A stretch of DNA of 64,000 nt from Lineolata rhizophorae (Eukaryota; Ascomycota; Dothideomycetes; Lineolatales; Lineolataceae): the NCBI GenBank assembly GCA_010093515.1, contig MU001670.1, positions 1,198,382-1,262,381 on the forward strand. The letters run 5' to 3'. Under the pieces are notes generated by a model. The model worked only from the letters and a program-made list of their open reading frames with translations, did no database searches and was not told the DNA's origin. The position numbers and the translations under genes were made by a program. Each line of letters begins with the position of its first letter. The first letter of the stretch is position 1. Shown piece by piece: positions 56,228 through 64,000 of this stretch.

Positions 56228-56894
56228 CTTGATTATCGGGCCGCCGGAGCGTTGATGGTTTGCGGAGGGGAAAGTCGACGGGGAGGAGCGCGGAGGAAAT
56301 CAATGTGGGAGGCTCTGGTGTGGACCACACTAGTGCGAATGGGGTGCTCTTAGCGAGGCTTAAGGCGTTGATTGATCGCGCAAATAGCGGGGTGGGTTAC
56401 GCCAAGACTTTATTCGCTTGTGTATCCATGATCTGCGGAGGACTGTAAGGGCCCCCACGTTTCTTTTAACATATATAGGCCTCAAAATCACTGTGAGGTA
56501 CGATGGGAGAGAAGAAAGCGTGGCATTGTTGCCAATGCTCGTCATTCCATTCTTTCGAATGGCTATTCTAGAGAGTACCCTGACTTTTCAACCCCAAATC
56601 ACTATGAGCCCCAACCGAAACCCAAGCCAGCTCCCCCATCCATCGCAATCCGCAAACCAAGCCACCACTGTCGACCAGAAGGGAATTGGAATGGAGCCGT
56701 AATCCTCCTCTCGCTTGTCCGATGAACCTCGATAAACCGCCGGCGCCAAGGAAATCGGTCCGTTTTCCGCCGTTCACCACTACAGATCAAACCCTTCAGT
56801 GTAAAATGGTGTTCCTTTCCACATAGCAAGCGCGCAACGGAACGCCCAAGAATCCACATGCTGCCAATTTCTCAAACGCAATAGCCACGCTCTT
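56228..56894. promoter_or_regulatory. rpl5 promoter and dbp5 3' flank
   Basis: About 670 bases separate the dbp5 stop from the rpl5 start on the same strand, so it contains the dbp5 3' end and the rpl5 promoter. Composition is mixed. No certain promoter element is assigned. Confidence 0.5.
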
Positions 56895-58618
56895 TCAACT
56901 TACCATCTTGTCTGTAGCAACGCCCGCGCGGGGGTTCTTCAGAACCAGCTTGAGAGCGTTCTCAACCATGTCCCAGTCGTTGGTGTCGAGACGAACCAGT
57001 TGTTCGGCCACGTTAAAGTATTTGGTGATATCCATAAGCTTGGACCAGCTCGACTTGTCGTGGACGAAAGTGATTGCGACGCCGACACGCCCGAAACGGC
57101 CGGTACGGCCGATACGGTGAAGGTAGGTCTCGTAGTCTGGGTCGCCATTAAGCTTCTCGGGGACGTCCTAATCGGGGGCAAAAGCGTTAGTACAGTCTCG
57201 CACGGCACATCTCGGTTGGTTAAAAGGCGACCGGAAACTTACGTAGTTGATGACCATAGTGACTGACTGAACGTCGATGCCACGCGCTAAGACGTTGGTT
57301 GTGATAAGAACTTTGGCCTCGCCGCTGCGGAAGCGGTCAATGACACGGTCACGATCCGAGCCCTCCAATCCACCACTCAAATGAGCGACCTGGTGGCCTT
57401 CCGCAGTCATGCGCTCCTCAATTTCGCGGGCGGTGTCACGACGCTGTACTCCAGATCAGTACGTTAAGAAAGGTAAAACCTTAGGCTAGAAGACATTAAG
57501 CTTGCCTTGACAAAGATGATGGAAGATGAAATGGTCATAAGGCCATAAAACTTGACAAGGTCGTCGTACTTGTGGTCCTCGCCATTGACGTCGAGGTAGA
57601 ACTGGTGGATGCCCTCGACGGTAAGGTCCTCGTGCTTCAGCCTAAGTTCGTTCGCCCTAGGGGCAAATTGGCGAGCGTAGGTTGTGACGTTCTCCGGGAA
57701 GGTCGCGGAGAAAAGGACGAGCTGGATCTGAGAGGGTAGCAAACTACGGAGATACAAGTTTAGCGATTAGAGGTACAATATCATCCATTCTGCGAAGAAC
57801 GTACGCTTTGACGCGCTTGCATTGGTCACCCAATCCCTGCTGGTCCAACATGTTGTCGGCCTCGTCGACCACCAGAATCTTGATGCTGCGCGCGTTCATC
57901 TGCCTCCGGCGAATCATATCCATGACAGTGCCCGGCGTGCCGACGACAATCTGTCCCGTGATCTGCTGGTTCCGCTGCCTAGGGTCCGGGACCGCCGCGA
58001 CTACGTTAAGCCCCTGCACGAACTGACCCATCTGCTGGACGACGCCGACGATCTGACGGGCAAGCTCGCGGCTCGGCGCTAGCACTAGCGCCTGCGGCAC
58101 CGGCATGGTCATGTCGCAACGCGAGAGCATGTTGAGTACGAAGGCGGCCGTCTTGCCTGTGCCGGACTGCGACTGTGCGATCATGTTGGTGGGCGGGTCG
58201 CGCATGAGGAGGGGGAGGGCGCGCTCCTGGATCTTGGACGGCCTGCGGAAGTTGAGCGCGTGCAGGCCCTTGATGATCTCCGGACGTCTGTTGTGGAGGG
58301 CTTCGTGTTAGACAAACATAATGCGCGCGAAAATAGACGTAAACCGGGCACTTACAGATTCAGCTCCTCGAAGCTCTTAACGCTGTATAGAGGATTGTTC
58401 GGGTCCGCCTGAAGGTCACTTAGAGTGACCTCGACGTCGTACTCGGGCTCCCGGAGGCCGGAGCCACCCATAGCCTCCGGCGCGCCGTCCGCTTGCGACT
58501 TCTCGACGGAGCCGCCGCCCTCGGCAGCGGGGCCGTCGGCGGTGGGCGCATCGGCGGCGGGGGTATCGGCGGGAGGCGCGTCGGCGGTGGGCGCCGCAGC
58601 AGGCGTGTCGGTGGACAT
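56895..58618 (-). CDS. dbp5: DEAD-box RNA helicase Dbp5 (mRNA export)
   Basis: Five exons: 58618-58356, 58287-57805, 57743-57506, 57443-57243 and 57167-56895; 485 aa, typical of Dbp5. The N-terminus is Ala/Pro/Asp-rich. Motifs: Q-motif region RRPSKIQ (Gln108), motif [11 protein letters not shown] (Lys133), Ia [15 protein letters not shown], motif II DEAD 229-232, motif III SAT, then [42 protein letters not shown] and motif [12 protein letters not shown], ending TDKMVS. Dbp5 remodels mRNPs at the cytoplasmic face of the nuclear pore with Gle1-InsP6. Intron 3 (57505-57444) starts with GC (AAG|GCAAGC) and ends CAG; only this donor restores the conserved FVK-R-RDTA. I use ATG 58618; the frame extends upstream without an ATG. 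The stop lies within a potential GTAAGT donor, but the family length supports ending here. Confidence 0.94.
57444..57505 (-). other. GC-AG intron of dbp5
   Basis: 62-base intron with donor AAG|GCAAGC and acceptor TACAG; a GTACTGAT-like branch lies upstream of the acceptor. Using the only nearby GT (inside GTCAAG) would delete the conserved VK and is less likely. Confidence 0.8.
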
Positions 58619-59169
58619 AATAATCGGCCTCTCAGCGCGAGGAGACGGGAGATCCAAAGGGAAGCTACCAGAAATTCTGGGGGGGGGAAAGTGCGCTTAG
58701 TAGGTTGCGGAAGAGCAAGTTGAAGTGAGAGGAAATCGGCAGAGCTGGGGGAAGGGCAAAGGGAAAGGGAGACCAGCTGCTGCGCGGCCGGCGGGACTTA
58801 CAGGAGACGAGACTAGACGGTGTTGCGGCAACGCACAGGGTGAGGAGGAGGGAGGAGGTTGAGGTCGACCCCGAGCAGCCAGAGGAAACTCGTGAAAGAG
58901 AAAGCACGGCGAGCTTGCGCGAACGGTCGGGTTGGCACGTGTGGCTGGTTTGGCGGGGCACGCGGTGTGGCGGGTGGCCGCTGCCGGAGCCCGGAGGCCC
59001 GAGGCCCGGCGGCCCAGCCACACCCGGCCCGGGCCCCGAAAGCCCCCGGCACCGCCTGCCGCCGCCCGGCTCCGATGGCCGCTGCCCAGGAATTATTCCG
59101 CCGCGCGCGACGCTCCTCCAGGCCCCGTGTTCCTTCGACCGCTCGTTCAGCGACCTCGCGCCCCAAGAC
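58619..59169. promoter_or_regulatory. Divergent promoter region dbp5 / bzz1
   Basis: 551 bases between two divergent start codons must serve both genes. It is GC-rich with a CCCGG/GGCCC-rich block near 58980-59060. No TATA box is evident, as usual for housekeeping promoters. Confidence 0.6.
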
Positions 59170-61921
59170 ATGGCCGAGCTCGACATTGCGCCCAGCTTCG
59201 GCGCCGAACTGAAGGTGCGCACATTCGCCCGTTCCCCTGCAGCCATGCATGCCCCGCGTTCGCCTTGACCCCGGCATTAGCCCGCCCGCGAATCCCAAGG
59301 ACTGACTTGCGCCGACTGACCGTTCGCCCCCGCTCTCTAGGATGGCTTCAAGCCCGTCAATGCCTGGGTGCGTTTCCTCGCCTGTCCGCTCGTGCCTTCG
59401 GGGCCCTTCGAACGAGTCCCTTGTCCGCTCACGCTCCGCATCTCTCTAGGTCACGCTCGGCATCGCATGGCTCGACGAGATCCAGCAGTTCTATCGCGAA
59501 CGCGCGGCCATCGAGAAGGAGTACGCCGGCAAGCTCAAGACCCTGGCCCAGAAGTACTTTGAGAAGAAAGCGAAGAAGACCAGCGCTCTGAGCGTGGGCG
59601 AGAACCCCGTCGTCACCCCGGGCTCGCTGGAGAGGTGCGCCTACCTCTCTTTAGGCATCGAACTCGTGAGACGGCGTTTGCTGACACCGTACAACTCCCG
59701 CAGCGCTTCCATGACCACATGGGGCGTCCAACTCACGACGCTCGAGCGACGCGCCGCCGAACACGACCAATTCGCCTCCCAGTTGCTGTCGAGCCTAGTC
59801 GAACCCCTCAAATACAACGCCACACGATACGAAGAGTTGCGCAAGCAGCACGTCGAATACGCCGGCAAGCTTGAGAAGGAACGGGATGGCTCTTACGCCG
59901 ACCTTAAGAAGATGAAGGGGAAATATGACAGCGTCTGTCAGGAAGTCGAGAACCGGCGAAAGAAGATTGAGGGTTCCTTCGACTACGGCAAGCAGAAGGC
60001 CCAAGTTGCATACCAGCAACAAATGGGAGAGATGCGCAACGTGAAGGTGCGGCGCGGTCCCAAACATTATTGGCACGCAAGCACGCTGACTCGTCCCAGA
60101 ATACTTATATCCTTTCTATAAACGTAACGAACAGACAGAAGGACCGGTACTACCACGAGTATGTTCCAGAGTTGCTAGATGTAAGGACATCCCTCCTCAT
60201 TCTCCGTCATCGATGCTGAAGATTTGGTGTAACTAGAGCATGCAAGATCTTTCCGAGGGCCGCGTCGCGAAGTTGAACTCGTTATGGTTACTTGGCGCCC
60301 AAATCGAGAAAGACTCGCTCGAACGAAGTGCCGGATACCTTGGCCACCTAGCCTCCGAAATCCCCCGCAACAACCCGTCCCTCGACTCGATGATGTTCGT
60401 GCGCCACAATGCGGGCGACTGGGTGGAGCCAGCCGACATGCGCTTCGAGCCGAGCCCTGTATGGCTCGACGAAGGCACCATCGCGGCTGACGAAGCAGCC
60501 AAGACGTACTTGCGCAACATCCTGCTCAAGAGCAAGGGGCAACTACGCGAGTTTACGAAGCAGGTGGAGGACCGGCGACGGCAAGTCAACAATGCGCGGG
60601 CGGCGCGCAAGAACATCCGCGAGGGCCGCGATAAGCGTGACGAGGTGGAGGTGCAGAAGGCCATATTCGCGTTGCAGGAGAGCCTTCACGAGCTGGAACG
60701 GCAGAAGATCACAGCCGAGGTGGAGATACAGACCATCACGGCGGCCGTCGGCGACGTCAGCCTCGGCGCCCGCAACCACAACTTCAAGTCGCAAACATTC
60801 AAGATCCCGACGAATTGCGACCTATGCGGGGAGCGCATCTGGGGCCTGTCGGCCAAGGGCTTCGACTGCCTCGATTGCGGCTACACGTGCCATTCCAAGT
60901 GCGAGATGAAGGTGCCGGCCGACTGCCCTGGCGAGATGTCCAAGGAGGACAAGAAGAAGCTCAAGACGGAGCGGCAAAGTGCAGCGCACGCCGCCCCTGC
61001 CGCCTCGCTCAACGGCGCTGCTTCGGAGTCTTCGTCCGACTTGCCTCGCATCTCGCGCTCCGATACCGTCAACTCGATGAACACGCTCAGCTCGGGCTAC
61101 TCGGCCACCCCAGCACGTCGCTCCCCATCCGGCCTGAGTTCGCCGACGGAAGAGGCCCCGCCGCCGACGCCGGGCGGCATGTCGGCCGCGACGCCTACGC
61201 CAGGTGCTTCGAAGCCTGGCACCCTGCGCAAAAACCGCATCGTCGCGCCACCGCCCGCACAGTACATCAAGGCACCGCCGGAGCCTCCGGTGGCGGACGC
61301 GGCGGACGCTGACGGGCAGCGGGCCAAGATGCTATATCCCTACCAGGCGAGCGGCGAGGGCGAGATCAGCGTCGACGACGGGCGCGACGTCACTATTCTC
61401 GAGCCAGACGGTACATAACATTTCAATTCCACCCCGTTCTTAAGCATTTAGTTATCTGTGTTTGTTTTGTTGTGGGCTAACGCGAATCACCACCAGACGG
61501 CTCCGGCTGGGCCAAAGTCCGCGTCGGCGCCCTCGAAGGCCTGGTCCCGGCCTCGTACCTCGAAGTCCTGCCCCACGCCCCGACGGCCGCGTCCTCGATC
61601 CCGCGCCCGCAGTCGACGCACTCGGCCTCGTCTGTCTCGGTGACGGGTAGCATCGGCGCCTCGGCGGCCGCGGCCGCGGCCGCGGCCGGCCCCCACGGCG
61701 GTAAGAAGAAAGGGCCCGCCGTGGCGCCAAAACGCGGCGCCAAGAAACTCAAGTATGCCGAGGCCATGTACGATTACGACGCGAGGAGCGAGGCGGAGCA
61801 TAGTATGCGCGAGGGGGAGCGGTTCGTGCTGATTAATAAGAACGCTGGGGAAGGGTGGGCGGATGTGGAGAAGGATGGGACGGTGAAGAGTGTGCCGGCG
61901 AATTATATTCAGGAGGTGTAG
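59170..61921 (+). CDS. bzz1: Bzz1-like F-BAR / C1 / SH3 protein
   Basis: Seven exons: 59170-59214, 59341-59367, 59450-59634, 59704-60046, 60100-60180, 60237-61410 and 61497-61921; 759 aa. The N-terminus MAELDIAPSFGAELK opens the F-BAR (FCH) domain, about 1-330, with ERAAIEKEYAGKLKTLAQKY, SLVEPLK and a coiled coil to VNRRRQ-like helices. A C1 zinc finger (about 408-457) has the pattern His, CDLC, CLDC, TCHSKC and final C, typical of Bzz1. Two SH3 domains follow: AKMLYPYQASGEGEISV to VPASYLEVL (about 590-645) and AMYDYDARSEAEHSM to VPANYIQEV at the C-terminus. Bzz1 binds curved membrane and recruits Las17/WASP to start Arp2/3 actin assembly in endocytosis. The 69-base intron 59635-59703 is a multiple of three, so unspliced reading stays open, but it contains no family sequence. 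Confidence 0.94.
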
Positions 61922-62491
61922 CGGGTGCGTGGAAAGTGTTGGTGTGAAAGGTTCGGAGGCGCTGCTTGGCTTGGTGCGGCCGAGAGGCGTTCATGGTGTT
62001 GGATGGCTGATGATTGAGATGAGAGGTGACCTATGATAGAAAGTGTCCCTGTATTCTCAATTTTCTTCGCTTCTTTCCGGCGGCTATGTTTCAGACGGCC
62101 GCTATTTCCCTTGGAGTGGCCGGGCTTTTCTTTTGCATTGCACTTGGATAAGTGTTATCTCGCTATTATGTTGGGCAGTGCGCTACCGAGGGCAAGAAAA
62201 AAAACCGGGTCGGGGGCATCGGGGTATGACCATTTAGTGCTTTTATAGGCGGCGTTGAGATTTTTTGAAAAATTCTTACGTCAAATCGCCTCGTTTGTTA
62301 AGGCGTTAGTGCAAGACCGAAGTTGAGCTACCCGAGTGGACTGTACTGCAGATATTGATTCATTATACGATGACTCTAGATGTTCAACTAGCTATAAATC
62401 CCAGCCGGTGAAAGTTGTTTTAGCCCGCACGTCAAAGGGAAGACCGAATGCAACCTACCTAGGTACCTACTTCTAAAATCTACACTCCTTT
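61922..62491. other. Intergenic between convergent bzz1 and dehydrogenase genes
   Basis: 3' flanks of two convergent genes; AT-rich in the middle. A CCTACCTAGGTACCTAC patch at 62454-62470 belongs to the TACCTA-type repeats seen at 38 and 42 kb. Confidence 0.55.
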
Positions 62492-63020
62492 TCATTCCTC
62501 CTTCTCCTTCCTCAATCCTTTCACCACGCTCCCCACCACGTTCCCCAACTCGGCCCCCTTTCTCCTCTCCTTGCCTACCTCACTCTCCTCTGCCACCATC
62601 CTATACACCTCGGCAATTCCCTCAAATACCCTAGCCTTCTCCCCCCACCCTCCATCCTCCTCAAACGTCTCCCCGATCCTCTCCATCTCGGCGACCCACC
62701 GATACGCCTTAGGCACCATGCCGACGAGGCCCCTCTCGACCATCTCGGCCGTCCGCGGGCTGTGCATGCGCAGGTGCTCCTGCAGCTCGCCCCGCACGCC
62801 CAGCTGCTCGGCCGTGCTGAACGACTGGATCGCCAGCCCCGTCAGCCCCTTCGACAGCGCCGCGAAGCACGCCTTCAGCCCGGACGCCGTCCCCACGCCG
62901 GGCCCCAGGTGCCGCGTGTTCAGCGCGTCGGCCAGGCGCGCGCCCGCCACCGGGGCCTCGGCGAGCGGGAACGGCCCCGAGAGCGGGACCGACGGCCGCG
63001 TCCACGTCGACGAGCCCCCT

Positions 63021-63057
<37 letters not shown>

Positions 63058-63549
63058 TCGCGGCCGCGCCCGGTTGCGGCGGCCCGCCGATGATGCCCCC
63101 GTCCACAAAGCGCACGCTCGTCTCGGAGCTCGCGAATAGGGCGCCGATGGCGCGCACGCTCGCCGGCGATATCGCGTTGAGGTCCAGGTAGTACAGCGGG
63201 TGCGTCGCCGTCTGGCGCGCGGCCGCCACCTCTGCCGCCATGCGGCGCGCCGTCGCTTCGGCGTCGCGCGGCGGCACGATGGAGAGGATGTAGTCGGACC
63301 GGGTCACGAGGTCGCGGTCCGTGGGGACGAGGGTGAGCTGGGCGTCGCGGGCTCGGGACTCGGTGTTTGCGCTGCGCTGGAGATGTTAGCGAAAGTTATG
63401 GAATCTTTGCGCGTGGAGGAGGGATCCTTGATATAACAGCACCTTCGTCCTTGCACGTTTGTGAGGATCTTGAAGTTGTGAGCGACCAGGAGACGGGCTA
63501 TGCCATAGCCCATTTCTCCAATTGACACAATTCCAACTGTTGCAGCCAT
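62492..63549 (-). CDS. 6-phosphogluconate dehydrogenase-like NAD(P)-binding protein (DUF1932 type)
   Basis: Exons 63549-63443 and 63371-62492; 328 aa. N-terminal Rossmann fold: MAATVGIVSIGEMGYGIARLL with the GxGxMG-type nucleotide loop, then the SDYILSIVPP strand typical of 3-hydroxyisobutyrate / 6PGDH-like enzymes, YLDLNAISP and FVDGGIIGGPP. The C-terminal helical part has LGPGVGTASGLKACFAALSKGL, where the Lys is the usual catalytic position, and ends in a Lys/Glu-rich helix. This arrangement matches the DUF1932-containing group whose substrates are mostly unknown. An Ala/Ser run near residue 140 comes from GCC/GTC repeats. The intron (GTGCTG, CTAAC branch, CGCAG) keeps phase 2. It should reduce or oxidise a beta-hydroxyacid-like substrate, which is inference from the fold. 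Confidence 0.87.
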
Positions 63550-63775
63550 TTTTGACAGATTAAACATATAGAAATGCTCTGTATCCTCGAATGTGGTCGA
63601 TTAGTCCGCCTATTTAATGAGGGACAGGAGGACAACGGAAGCTTGCTTCCGGTGCCGTCGAACCTACTACGTAAGCTAGCTGACCGGGTTCCGAGTCACC
63701 CGGGGTTCCAACTCACTGCCCAGAACTCAACACCCTCAACAAAACACGTGTTTTCTCACCACCCACACTGCCAAA
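63550..63775. other. Left end of a probable transposon
   Basis: Between the dehydrogenase start and the transposase ATG. A TA at 63668-63669 precedes CGTAAGCTAGCTGACCGGGT, a good candidate for the outer end of a terminal inverted repeat, since Tc1/pogo elements insert at TA. The other end lies outside the window, so this is unproved. Confidence 0.35.
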
Positions 63776-64000
63776 ATGGACAACCGTGAAGAATCTATTC
63801 AAGCAGCTATCCGCGATCTTAATGCTGGTGTTTTTACTAGTCAAAGAGCTGCTGCAAAGGCGTACAACATCCCTCAAGCTACCTTCTCTGCCCGTGTACG
63901 AGGCACACAGAACAGCCAAACCAGCCACGTATACCAACAACGATTGACACCAGAGCAAGAGGACTTCCTTGTACAATGGATACTTGAAGAGGACGCACGA
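63776..64000 (+). mobile_element. pogo/Fot1-type transposase, 5' fragment cut by window end
   Basis: ATG at 63776 opens a frame that is unbroken to the last base, 75 codons. The start MDNREESIQAAIRDLNAG and TSQRAAAKAYNIPQATFSARVRG form the pipsqueak-type helix-turn-helix of pogo/Fot1 transposases, with AAKAYNIPQATFSARV as the recognition part. RLTPEQEDFLVQWILEED follows, the beginning of the second (CENPB-type) DNA-binding domain. The DDE catalytic domain would lie beyond the window. The frame is intact here, so the copy may be young, but activity cannot be judged. Such elements are DNA transposons of the Tc1/mariner superfamily, common in Sordariomycetes. Confidence 0.85.

Noticed and set aside
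1-64000. tRNA, rRNA or CRISPR loci
   Set aside because: I looked for B-box-like GGTTCRANNCC with an A-box partner, rRNA cores and regularly spaced repeats on both strands and saw none; a covariance-model scan would be decisive for tRNAs.

Overview
The window is nuclear DNA of a filamentous ascomycete, most likely a Sordariomycete. Spliceosomal introns are short (about 50-170 bases) with GTRNGT donors and CTAAC/CTGAC branch sites, intergenic regions are long, core genes are GC-rich, and the gene content is fungal (Pom1-type kinase, Mnn9 mannosyltransferase, Pmp3 proteolipid, Bzz1, APH-like kinases). I reassembled exon structures by hand and checked that coding phase is kept across every junction. 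Products come from motif recognition only; no search was run.

Layout. 0-3.5 kb: 3' part of a Pom1/DYRK kinase gene (+). 5.8-7.2 kb: unrecognised 3-exon gene (-). 8.6-9.1 kb: PMP3 (-). 11.2-12.9 kb: indoleamine 2,3-dioxygenase (-). 16.2-18.2 kb: NAD kinase (-). 20.6-21.2 kb: CsbD/Hmp1-like stress protein (-). 22.5-24.4 kb: unrecognised protein with a likely mitochondrial presequence (-). 25.1-26.3 kb: Mnn9 (+). 26.3-30.8 kb: AT-richer island with an ORF relic and one APH-like kinase gene. 30.8-32.6 kb: six-exon Arp2 (+). 35.8-36.5 kb: Pro/Ser-rich small protein (+). 36.5-44.6 kb: 8 kb with no supportable core gene. 44.6-48.2 kb: AT-richer accessory block with a second APH-like kinase, a DUF7770-like protein and a decayed ankyrin-like sequence. 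48.8-52.9 kb: large LRR protein of the Mhp1-like type (-). 55.0-56.2 kb: ribosomal protein L5 (-). 56.9-58.6 kb: Dbp5 helicase (-), divergent from Bzz1 (+, 59.2-61.9 kb). 62.5-63.5 kb: 6PGDH-like dehydrogenase (-). The right edge carries the 5' end of a pogo/Fot1-type transposase gene.

Functional links. Pom1-type kinase, Arp2 and the F-BAR/SH3 protein Bzz1 all belong to polarity and cortical actin control; Bzz1 acts with Las17/WASP upstream of the Arp2/3 complex. IDO (tryptophan to kynurenine, toward NAD) and NAD kinase (NAD to NADP) both act in pyridine nucleotide metabolism. Rpl5 and Dbp5 are housekeeping functions in ribosome assembly and mRNA export. There is no evidence that these genes are co-regulated as a cluster.

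I see no secondary-metabolite cluster, CRISPR array, rRNA or tRNA gene. The least ordinary features are the AT-rich accessory islands with gene relics, a GC-AG intron in dbp5, very short 5' exons, the gene-poor stretch and the transposon edge. I did not find a convincing novel multi-gene system.
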